Positions 18,737 to 27,114 of a DNA stretch of 41,199 bases are shown here, piece after piece; the first letter of the stretch is position 1, and every line of letters begins with the position of its first letter. Under the pieces are notes generated by a model, which had not been told where the DNA came from, made no database searches, and saw only the letters and a program-made list of their open reading frames with translations. Origin of the DNA: Oscillatoriales cyanobacterium CG2_30_44_21. GTDB lineage: Bacteria > Cyanobacteriota > Cyanobacteriia > Pseudanabaenales > Pseudanabaenaceae. Location of the stretch: the NCBI GenBank assembly GCA_001873375.1, contig MNZA01000207.1, positions 1 to 41,199 on the forward strand, read 5' to 3'. The translations under genes and the position numbers were made by a program.

Positions 18737-18812
18737 GATCCCCCTCAATCCCCCTTAAAAAGGGGGAAGAAGAAAATCCTCCCCCCTTTTTAAGGGGGGC
18801 CGGGAGGGATCT
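18737..18812. repeat. Palindromic repeat family A, two-arm copy
   Basis: gatccccctcaatcccccttaaaaagggggaagaagaaaatcctcccccctttttaaggggggccgggagggatct. Confidence 0.85.
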
Positions 18813-18854
18813 CTACCCGATACTTTTGCAATCATTTACAACTTCCTTAAACCT

Positions 18855-19412
18855 ATGACAACTTCACAAAATTTCACCTCTATATCCGAATCCCAAATCA
18901 AGTTAATTGATGCCCAAGATCTGAAAGAACTGATTGAACGCCAAGCTGTGGAACTAGTGGATGTGCGCGAAGCTGATGAGTTTGCCAGCGAGAGAATTGA
19001 TGGCGCAATTTTAGTTCCGTTATCGAAATTTGATTCTCGACAGATCCTCAATAATCCAGACAAACAAGTAGTTCTCTATTGTCGTTCTGGCAATCGTTCC
19101 ACCCGTGCCGCCGAGAAATTGATCGATGCGGGTTATGCAGAAGTGACGCATCTCAAGGGTGGGATCATGGCATGGCGATCGCAGGGTATGCCGATCAAGG
19201 CAAATAAGAATGCGCCCATCAGCATTATGCGTCAAGTGCAAATTACGGCTGGTTCCCTTGTTTTCTTCGGCACAATTTTGAGTGCAACGGTTTCTCCTTG
19301 GTTCATGTTTTTGACAGGCTTTGTCGGTGCGGGACTGATGTTTGCAGGAATCTCTAATACCTGCGCGATGGCAAATCTATTGTCAATGCTGCCCTACAAC
19401 AAGCAAAGATAG
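18855..19412 (+). CDS. Rhodanese domain plus DUF2892-like transmembrane domain (YgaP-like)
   Basis: ELVDVREADEFASERIDGA, YCRSGNRSTRAAEKL, then two TM helices (MRQVQITAGSLVFFG...SNTCAMANLLSMLPYN). Confidence 0.88.
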   Translation: MTTSQNFTSISESQIKLIDAQDLKELIERQAVELVDVREADEFASERIDGAILVPLSKFDSRQILNNPDKQVVLYCRSGNRSTRAAEKLIDAGYAEVTHLKGGIMAWRSQGMPIKANKNAPISIMRQVQITAGSLVFFGTILSATVSPWFMFLTGFVGAGLMFAGISNTCAMANLLSMLPYNKQR

Positions 19413-21128
19413 ATGATTCAGCAATATATTCCTGCACTCAATTGGTTAAGGAACTATCAATCTAAACATCTATTTGGCGATATTACCGCAGGGATTATTG
19501 TCACCAGTCTTTTGATCCCGCAAGCAATGGCGTATGCTCTGCTTGCGGGACTGCCGCCGCAGATTGGACTCTATGCCAGTATTTTGCCTGCGATTATCTA
19601 TCCATTACTGGGAACCAGTCGCGTGTTGGCAGTGGGACCTGTCGCCGTTGATTCTTTAATGGTAGCGGCGGCGATCGCTAAGCTTGCGCCCCAAAATAAT
19701 TCAGAATACCTAATCCTCGCCATAACTATGGCGTTTTTAGTAGGAATTATTGAAATTGGTATGGGGATTTTGCGGATGGGATTTTTAGTTAACTTTCTTA
19801 GCCGTTCCGTAGTTTCAGGATTCATTAGTGGAGCCGCGATCATCATTGGATTCAGTCAGGTCAAACACTTACTGGGTTTGAAGATTCCTTCTACGGAGTC
19901 ATTTATTGAACTTCTGACTCTGATTTTTGGCAAAATCACTGAAGTGAATTGGATCACGCTGAGTTTGGGATTAACTAGCACTGGCATCTTGCTCTATTTC
20001 AATCAACCGCTAGTCAAATTATTGAAACGAAACGGTTGGAACGAACAAAAGATATTACCTATTTCCAAAAGTGCGCCTCTGCTGGTGGTAATTTTGGGAA
20101 CCTTGCTAGTCGCAATTTTCCGATGGGATCAAGTTGCGGGAATTAGAATTGTCGGCATAGTTCCATCAGGCTTACCGCCTTTGAGTATGCCTAGCTTTGA
20201 TCTGCAAACTTGGCGATCGCTTTTACCTGCGGCTCTAGCGATCGCTTTAGTTGGTTACATGGAAGGCTTCTCAGGAGCGCAAGCCCTCGCCAGTAAACGC
20301 CGCGAAAAGATTGATCCCAATCAAGAATTAATTGCTTTTGGAGCAGCGAATGTGAGCGCCGCTTTTGCAGGGGGATTTCCTGTGACGGGTGGAGTTAGTC
20401 GCTCGGTGGTAAATTTTAGCGCAGGCGCAAATACGGGCTTAGCCTCAATCATTACGGGAATATTAGTCGCAATCACGGTGATGTTCTTTACATCTTGGTT
20501 CTATTTTCTGCCGCAAACCTGCCTCGCCGCGATTATCATCACCGCCGTTTATAAATTGATTGATTTCACTACCCTCAAACGGATGTGGAATTATGACAAA
20601 GCCGATGCGATCGCTTGGCTAGTCACCTTTAGCGCTGTATTAGGTTTAGGCGTGGAAAAGGGCATAATTTTTGGCTCAATTGTGGCTTTGTCGCTGCACC
20701 TATGGCATACCAGTCGTCCCCATATTGCGATCGTGGGACGCTTAGGTGACTCTGAACACTTTCGCAATGTCCTTCGTTACGAAGTCAAAACCAGTCCTCA
20801 AGTTTTAGCGATCCGTGTTGATGCCAGCCTTTACTTTGCCAATGCCAAATATATGGAGAATTTTCTAAATCGTGAAATTAGCGATCGCCCTGATGTCAAT
20901 AGCATTGTGCTGGTATGCAGCGCCGTCAATCTGATTGATGCCAGCGCCTTAGAAGTTCTCGAAAGTTTGATTGCTGATTTAAAAACCACAGGCATTAACT
21001 TCTATTTCTCTGAGGTCAAAGGTCCCGTGATGGATAAATTGCTGAATATTGGCTTTGTCGATTATGTTGGTCGCGATCGCTTCTTTATGTCCACCGATAT
21101 CGCCATGCGTGAATTAGCAGGTATTTAA
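19413..21128 (+). CDS. SulP-family anion transporter with STAS domain
   Basis: GDITAGIIVTSLLIPQAMAYALLAGLPPQIGLYASILP, GFPVTGGVSRSVVN; C-terminal STAS (VLVCSAVNLIDASALEVLE). Abuts the upstream stop codon. Confidence 0.93.
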   Translation: MIQQYIPALNWLRNYQSKHLFGDITAGIIVTSLLIPQAMAYALLAGLPPQIGLYASILPAIIYPLLGTSRVLAVGPVAVDSLMVAAAIAKLAPQNNSEYLILAITMAFLVGIIEIGMGILRMGFLVNFLSRSVVSGFISGAAIIIGFSQVKHLLGLKIPSTESFIELLTLIFGKITEVNWITLSLGLTSTGILLYFNQPLVKLLKRNGWNEQKILPISKSAPLLVVILGTLLVAIFRWDQVAGIRIVGIVPSGLPPLSMPSFDLQTWRSLLPAALAIALVGYMEGFSGAQALASKRREKIDPNQELIAFGAANVSAAFAGGFPVTGGVSRSVVNFSAGANTGLASIITGILVAITVMFFTSWFYFLPQTCLAAIIITAVYKLIDFTTLKRMWNYDKADAIAWLVTFSAVLGLGVEKGIIFGSIVALSLHLWHTSRPHIAIVGRLGDSEHFRNVLRYEVKTSPQVLAIRVDASLYFANAKYMENFLNREISDRPDVNSIVLVCSAVNLIDASALEVLESLIADLKTTGINFYFSEVKGPVMDKLLNIGFVDYVGRDRFFMSTDIAMRELAGI

Positions 21129-21251
21129 CCAGCTAAACCTTAAAACTTTCCTAATAAACTGATTGTTTAGATTCTTTATAAACTATATTATCAACCAAGT
21201 ATATTGTTAATCAAGCCAGTGCTTAGTTTTTAATCCACTTCAAGATAAATC

Positions 21252-22694
21252 ATGGATATCCTGTCAAATACAGTTGCACTGTCACGAATGCAATTTGCAT
21301 TAACCGCCATTTTTCATATGCTCTGGCCAGTCCTGACTACAGGCATGGCAATCTATCTCGTCATTGTCGAAGGGCTATGGCTGAAAACCCGCAATCCTGA
21401 TTACTACCGCCATGCTCGCTTCTGGTCAAAGTTATATGTGCTTAACTTTGGGATTGGAGTCGCTTCAGGGCTACCGATGGAATTTCAATTTGGTACAAAC
21501 TGGGCTCCATTTTCGGAAGCAGTGGGTGACTTCTTTGGCAGTATTCTCGGCTTTGAAGGCGCAATGGCTTTCATGCTCGAAGCAGGATTTTTAGGAATCA
21601 TGTTATTCGGTTGGGAGCGCGTCAATCCATCGATCCATTATCTCGCCACGATCATGGTTGCCTTTGGCGCAAACCTGTCTACCTTCTGGATTTTAGTCGC
21701 TAACTCTTGGCTGCAAACACCAGCAGGAGGTGAGATGGTCGATGGCAAATTTATTGTCAGTGATTACTTTCAGGCGATCACTAATCCATTCATGGTCAAA
21801 AGCGTATCGCATATGTTTTTTGCCACCCTCGAAACATCACTATTCGTGATCGGGGGGATCAGCGCTTGGTATATTCTTAACAATCGTCATCAAGCCTTTT
21901 TTGCCAAATCGCTCAAAATTGTGATTGCCGCCGCGATCGCCGTTACGCCTGTGCAGATTTATGTTGGACATTTGAGCGCCGAACAAGTTGCTCAATATCA
22001 ACCCACAAAACTAGCAGCGATGGAAGCCAAATGGGAAACTAGCCCTGCGGGACAACCTGCGGATTGGAGTCTCTTGGCAATTCCCGATGAAAAGACCCAA
22101 AGCAATAAATGGGAAATTACGATTCCTAACGGGCTAGGCTATGTTTTGGAATTTAAAAAAGATTTGACCGCGCCTGTGCTTGGCTTAAAGGAATGGAAAT
22201 ATAGCGATCGCCCTCACATGGTGGGCTTGATTTACTACGCCTTTCGGATCATGAGTGGGATTGGCTTTTTCTTGGCAGGGCTAATGCTCTGGAGTGCCTT
22301 GCAATGGCTATTAGGCAATCTCTCCGCCGAAAAAGTTGCTAAGCAAAAGTGGCTGCTCCGCACTTGGATTTTTGCTGCACCCTTAGGTTATATCGCTGTG
22401 GAATCAGGCTGGATTGTCCGATGTGTGGGACGACAACCTTGGACAATGTATGGACAGATCCGTACGGCTGATGCCGCTTCCGTTGTCCCCGCCAGCAATG
22501 TCTTAACTTCATTAACTCTATTTGCAGTAGTTTATTCCATTTTGCTGGTTGCTACTCTCTATTTTGGCAGCAGAATAATTCGTCATGGTCCTAATTTAGA
22601 AATTCCCATCCCTGGACTAGAAAATGATCTGGCAATTAACATGGAACCAGCGATATTCATTCCCGATCAACGTCCAGCAGAAACTCAATTGTAA
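21252..22694 (+). CDS. cydA: Cytochrome bd-type ubiquinol oxidase subunit I
   Basis: SRMQFALTAIFHMLWPVLTTGMA, FGIGVASGLPMEFQFGTNW, GRQPW motif, KLAAMEAKWET. Confidence 0.93.
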   Translation: MDILSNTVALSRMQFALTAIFHMLWPVLTTGMAIYLVIVEGLWLKTRNPDYYRHARFWSKLYVLNFGIGVASGLPMEFQFGTNWAPFSEAVGDFFGSILGFEGAMAFMLEAGFLGIMLFGWERVNPSIHYLATIMVAFGANLSTFWILVANSWLQTPAGGEMVDGKFIVSDYFQAITNPFMVKSVSHMFFATLETSLFVIGGISAWYILNNRHQAFFAKSLKIVIAAAIAVTPVQIYVGHLSAEQVAQYQPTKLAAMEAKWETSPAGQPADWSLLAIPDEKTQSNKWEITIPNGLGYVLEFKKDLTAPVLGLKEWKYSDRPHMVGLIYYAFRIMSGIGFFLAGLMLWSALQWLLGNLSAEKVAKQKWLLRTWIFAAPLGYIAVESGWIVRCVGRQPWTMYGQIRTADAASVVPASNVLTSLTLFAVVYSILLVATLYFGSRIIRHGPNLEIPIPGLENDLAINMEPAIFIPDQRPAETQL

Positions 22695-22784
22695 TCAAGG
22701 ATAGTAGGCGGCTCTTTGTGCCTCCTGTTCTCTCATACGATAAAAAATGGCATAGCTATTTCTTATCGCAATTGTCAAGCAAAC

Positions 22785-22843
22785 GAACCCAAAATGATTT
22801 TGAAAGCGTTGCTTTGCAACGCTTTCAAAATCATTTTGGGTTC
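22785..22843. repeat. Perfect 28-bp inverted repeat with 3-nt loop between cydA and cydB
   Basis: GAACCCAAAATGATTTTGAAAGCGTTGC-TTT-GCAACGCTTTCAAAATCATTTTGGGTTC; followed by ggctttgagcgcaaagcgctgta (family C 3' end). Confidence 0.9.
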
Positions 22844-22899
22844 GGCTTTGAGCGCAAAGCGCTGTAATTGAATATGGAACTAATTTCTAGGTAAATTTC

Positions 22900-23913
22900 A
22901 TGGAAGCCTTAAAAGATTTTCTGCCTCAAGTTTGGTTTGTGATTCTAGCTCTATTTCTATTCCTGTACGTCATGCTCGATGGCTTCGATCTGGGCGTGGG
23001 TATTCTCTCCCTCACTAGTTCCGATGAAGAACGCCGTGGCATCTTGATGACCAGCCTCGGCAATATTTGGGATGCCAATGAAACTTGGCTAGTAATTATG
23101 GGCGGTGCATTATTTGGCGCATTTCCCCTCGCCTATGGCACGATTCTCAGCGCCTTATACATTCCTATTTTCATTATGATTTTCGGGCTGATTTTTCGGG
23201 CTGTTGCCTTTGAGTTTCGCGAACATTCTAACAATAAAACATTTTGGAATTTCGCTTTCGGTATTGGTAGCTTTATCGCGGCTTTGGGACAAGGTTTTGC
23301 CCTTGGCAGCGTTATTGCAGGGATTAAAGTTGATGCGTCAGGACATTTCATTGGCTCCACTTGGGATTGGCTCGATTGGCGATCGCTCTTGGTTGCCCTC
23401 ACTCTGATCCAAGGATATGTGCTGATTGGTTCCACTTATTTGATTTTGAAAACCGAAGGAGAATTACAGAAAACCCATTTTAAGACTGCAAAAATCGCGG
23501 CAATTACCACCTTCATCGGCGCGATTTTAATCACGATCGCTACGCCGATTGTCTATGAAACCGTAAGGACAAAGTTGTTTAGCGCTCCCTTAGTTTATAT
23601 TTTTGCAGTGATTCCCGTTATCGGCGTGTGGTTGATTTGGAATTTATTAAGCAGCCTTAACCGTGAGCAGGAAAATACTCCATTTGTCTGGACAATTCTG
23701 TTGTTTCTGCTGACATTTATTGGTTTAGGATTAATTGTATTCCCTTACATCATCCCTAACCAAATCACAATTTATCAGGCGGCAGCAGCACCCAGCGCCC
23801 TTGTATTTATGCTTACTTTTATTGGTGTTCTCATTCCGATTATGTTGTTTTACAACATCTACAACTATGTCGTATTTCGCGGGAAAGTGGTCGGTAGTGC
23901 CTATGGCGATTAA
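22900..23913 (+). CDS. cydB: Cytochrome bd-type ubiquinol oxidase subunit II
   Basis: VWFVILALFLFLYVMLDGFDLGVGIL, GNIWDANETWLVIMGGALFGAFPLAY. Confidence 0.93.
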   Translation: MEALKDFLPQVWFVILALFLFLYVMLDGFDLGVGILSLTSSDEERRGILMTSLGNIWDANETWLVIMGGALFGAFPLAYGTILSALYIPIFIMIFGLIFRAVAFEFREHSNNKTFWNFAFGIGSFIAALGQGFALGSVIAGIKVDASGHFIGSTWDWLDWRSLLVALTLIQGYVLIGSTYLILKTEGELQKTHFKTAKIAAITTFIGAILITIATPIVYETVRTKLFSAPLVYIFAVIPVIGVWLIWNLLSSLNREQENTPFVWTILLFLLTFIGLGLIVFPYIIPNQITIYQAAAAPSALVFMLTFIGVLIPIMLFYNIYNYVVFRGKVVGSAYGD

Positions 23914-23947
23914 GCGGTTGGCATTTCATAAGTTGCTCAACATAATT

Positions 23948-23998
23948 AAACCCTGAGGTTGTTCCGCCCGCGTAGTGGGCGGAACAACCTCAGGGTTT
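23948..23998 (+). terminator. Intrinsic terminator after cydB
   Basis: Perfect 22-bp stem AAACCCTGAGGTTGTTCCGCCC/GGGCGGAACAACCTCAGGGTTT plus T tract. Confidence 0.85.
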
Positions 23999-24024
23999 TT
24001 AGGTTACTATGCCTAGCTACTTAA

Positions 24025-24135
24025 TACAGCCTGTTGAGGCTTTGAGTAGTACATAGAAAACTTTGAAAGAAGTATCGCTTCGCGATACTTCTTTCAAAGT
24101 TTTCTATGGGTTTTAAGTCAGCGCAAAGCACTGTA
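24025..24135. repeat. Family C palindromic element (tacagcct...gcactgta) with 24-bp perfect stem
   Basis: Ends match 34336-34430; inner AGAAAACTTTGAAAGAAGTATCGC-TTC-GCGATACTTCTTTCAAAGTTTTCT. Confidence 0.8.
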
Positions 24136-24196
24136 TCCTTATGAGTCCATGCCAAGATTTCTGGGTGTTGCATTTCATCCTTGAATTGACGAATCG

Positions 24197-26149
24197 TTAT
24201 GTTTCTGTCAACCAACAAAACTGATAACCATTAAGAACAATACGTTCATCATGTTGAGACGGCTTTTTACTAGTATATAAATCGATAAATCGGCTATAAG
24301 TACTAAACCCTTTACCACTTAGGGCTGACAAGTCGAAATATTGCGGATTTATATCAAAATTGGCAACTACTAGTACTTTCTCTGATGGACGCTGATGATC
24401 GAAGCGAATAAAACTGAGTAAATGCTCATTGTCTAACTGAAGCAATTCACGATTATTAAAATCAGCAAACGCCGAGATTTCTTTGCGAATGGAAATCATC
24501 TTTTTCATAGCAGTGAAGATTGCATACTGTTCAGTGCCTTGTTTTTTGCGTAGTTCGGCTTTTTCCCAATCGATTTTTGGACGATGAACCCATCGATTAT
24601 CATTGCTTTTGGTAGGATCTTCATAAAAGCTGTAATCATTGAGTACGCCGATCGCATCACCGTTATAAATCAGAGGAATTCCACCAAAGGATAAAATGAT
24701 TCCATGCAGTAAGAGAATTCGATTAATAGCAGCCGCAATCAAGTTTTTGTCTTCCGACTCCAAGGCAGATTCTAGCCCAACTAGAGAAGCCAATGACCCA
24801 CAGATCCGTCCATCGCCCGTGGACTCATTGTGCATGAATTCTAAGCCTCTGGCTGAAGCATCAAACTTACCGCTAAAGTAATCAATTAGAAAGCGTCTGT
24901 GAGAATAGGGCTCATAACCTGCTAAGCGAATATCATTGTCATCAAAGCCAAACCCGATATCATCGTGACATCGAACATAATTTAGCCAAGTCGCGCGTTC
25001 TAGTTTATTTGGTAAGCTCTTGATTCCTTGGCTGAGGAGTTTCGTGTTTTTAGTTGCCACGCTATCCCAAAGTAGCGCCATCAAAGTCGCGTTATAGGCA
25101 ATCTCACATTCTTTTGCAGCGATCGCATCTTCTCCAAAATACTTAATCACTTCTATAGGCGCAACGATCGCTTCCGCAATAAATAACACCCCTGGGGCGG
25201 AAACTTGGCAACAGTCCTTCATTAACTGTAAAATTAGGTGGGCTTTGCGTTCATTTTGACAAGAAGTGCCAATCTTCTTCCACAAAAAAGCCACCGCATC
25301 AAGACGCAAAATATCCACACCTTGATTTGCCCAAAACAAGATAATGTCCAGCATTTCAATAAATACCGCAGGATTACTGTAGTTCAAATCCCATTGATAA
25401 TTATGGAAAACTGTCATCACCCATTTTTCCATTTCAGGATTCCAAGTGAAATTACCTGGATCAGTTTCAGGAAATACCTGTGGCATACTCTGCTCGAACA
25501 TATCAGGGACTTCTCTACCCTCAAAAATGTAGTAATAGTCTTGAAAACGACTATCGCCTTTAATCGCTTTCTTTGCCCATTCATGTTCGTCAGAAGTATG
25601 ATTGAGAACAATATCCAGAACTAACAAAATGTCTCGTTTGCGGAAATCTTCGGCAATCAGACGGACATCTTCTAGGTCGCCAACGCGATCATCAATTTGG
25701 CGAAAATCACTGATTGCATAGCCTCCATCACTTTTACCTTCAGGACATTTCAAAATTGGCATAATATGCACCATATTGATCCCTAATTCCTGAAAATAGT
25801 TGGTTTTGCTAACGAGATCGCGTAAATTGTCGGCAAATCCATTGGAATAAAGCGCCATCCCTACCCATTTTTGCGACAAAAACCAGTTGTGATCCTGTTC
25901 GCGCTGAATATCTAGACGCTCTAATTCGGGAGAGCGATCAATATAGCCCTTTGCCATGGTTTCCACTAGGCGCAACATTTGCAATTTAAAATCATCGCGA
26001 TGACCATACAGCGTATAGAAAAGCGAATAGATTGCGTAAAAATTAGCGCCCAGTCGAGTATAAAAGTGTCGTAAATCTTGACGGCGAATTTCAGGTTTTA
26101 AATCGTCAAGGATAGAATTTAAAAGTGAATGAGAAATCTGTTCGTACAT
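24197..26149 (-). CDS. Amylosucrase-type GH13 alpha-glucosidase/transferase
   Basis: GH13 motifs LVLDIVLNHTSDEHEW, VDILRLDAVAFLWKK, LFIAEAI, NYVRCHDDIGFGF; amylosucrase-like N-terminal helical region. Confidence 0.85.
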   Translation of the reverse strand: MYEQISHSLLNSILDDLKPEIRRQDLRHFYTRLGANFYAIYSLFYTLYGHRDDFKLQMLRLVETMAKGYIDRSPELERLDIQREQDHNWFLSQKWVGMALYSNGFADNLRDLVSKTNYFQELGINMVHIMPILKCPEGKSDGGYAISDFRQIDDRVGDLEDVRLIAEDFRKRDILLVLDIVLNHTSDEHEWAKKAIKGDSRFQDYYYIFEGREVPDMFEQSMPQVFPETDPGNFTWNPEMEKWVMTVFHNYQWDLNYSNPAVFIEMLDIILFWANQGVDILRLDAVAFLWKKIGTSCQNERKAHLILQLMKDCCQVSAPGVLFIAEAIVAPIEVIKYFGEDAIAAKECEIAYNATLMALLWDSVATKNTKLLSQGIKSLPNKLERATWLNYVRCHDDIGFGFDDNDIRLAGYEPYSHRRFLIDYFSGKFDASARGLEFMHNESTGDGRICGSLASLVGLESALESEDKNLIAAAINRILLLHGIILSFGGIPLIYNGDAIGVLNDYSFYEDPTKSNDNRWVHRPKIDWEKAELRKKQGTEQYAIFTAMKKMISIRKEISAFADFNNRELLQLDNEHLLSFIRFDHQRPSEKVLVVANFDINPQYFDLSALSGKGFSTYSRFIDLYTSKKPSQHDERIVLNGYQFCWLTET

Positions 26150-26207
26150 GGAATTTTCCTAAGATATGTTTACCGATAGAATGATCTGCCGCGCAAAGCG
26201 TAGCACA

Positions 26208-27053
26208 TCATTCTATCCATTTTTTTTTGTCTGGATAATAATGGACAATTCCTTCCAAAATTCCTGCGCTATAGTTCCCATTCATGCCCAAGAAGTCGCC
26301 ATGAGCTAAATATAAACTGTGGATATTCCCTTGTTCCTTTGCTTGTTGTTGAGATTGAGCAACTATATCGACATGAGCATTGGCAACCAAAACAGAAGGC
26401 ACAGCACTAATCAGCAACGGCAGATCATTACCACTGTCACCTGCAAAAACCGTATTTGTAAGATCAAAATCCAATTGATTCATCAGAAATTCTACTGCAT
26501 GGAGTTTGGTAGCATGGGCTGGCAATATATCTAGCAACCCAATTCCCTTGGCTTCATCAACGCTATAGATCAAACTTGCCGCAATATTTTTCTCTTTAAG
26601 GCGATCGCTGATGTACTGCTGCAAGGCATTTTTTTCGATTTCCAAGGGCAGATAGTAACTGAGTTTAAAACGGCTCTGTTGATCGGGTTCTTGCAAAATC
26701 AAATGCGATATTTCCGCTAAATCGGTAAACCAAGGCTCTAAATCGACAGCGTTTAGACCTCGCCAATCACCCGCAATTTGCTGTGACCAGCTTTGCCAAG
26801 ATTTCCAGCAATCGCCATCAAATTGATAGATCGTGCTACCGACATCACCAACGATCCAATCAGGGGTTGGCAAATCATATTCTTGAATGGCTTCTTGAAC
26901 TAATGCAAGATTTCTACCGCTCACATACACTAAGCAGACTTCGGGGCGACTGACTAAACGGGTAAATATGGCTCGCGCTTGAGGGGATTCGGGTTGAGTT
27001 CCATTGGGCAATAGAGTGCGGTCAAGGTCAGTACAAATTAATAATTTTTGCAT
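26208..27053 (-). CDS. spp: Sucrose-phosphate phosphatase (HAD-IIB)
   Basis: LICTDLDRTLLPNG, VYVSGRN, DWIVGDVGSTIY, FAGDSGNDLPLL. Confidence 0.85.
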   Translation of the reverse strand: MQKLLICTDLDRTLLPNGTQPESPQARAIFTRLVSRPEVCLVYVSGRNLALVQEAIQEYDLPTPDWIVGDVGSTIYQFDGDCWKSWQSWSQQIAGDWRGLNAVDLEPWFTDLAEISHLILQEPDQQSRFKLSYYLPLEIEKNALQQYISDRLKEKNIAASLIYSVDEAKGIGLLDILPAHATKLHAVEFLMNQLDFDLTNTVFAGDSGNDLPLLISAVPSVLVANAHVDIVAQSQQQAKEQGNIHSLYLAHGDFLGMNGNYSAGILEGIVHYYPDKKKWIE

Positions 27054-27077
27054 AGGTCACAATTGTATTAGTTAGTG

Positions 27078-27114
27078 TAAAGAGTTTTTCTGTCGAAGGC
27101 AGAAAAACTCTTTA
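27078..27114 (-). terminator. Hairpin between SPS and SPP genes, overlapping the SPS stop codon
   Basis: 15-bp perfect stem TAAAGAGTTTTTCTG/CAGAAAAACTCTTTA. Confidence 0.6.

Noticed and set aside
24021-24218. 65-aa minus-strand ORF
   Set aside because: Lies across the family C palindrome and its flank; no family resemblance.
25238-25624. 128-aa plus-strand ORF inside the amylosucrase gene
   Set aside because: Antisense shadow ORF in a clear GH13 coding region.
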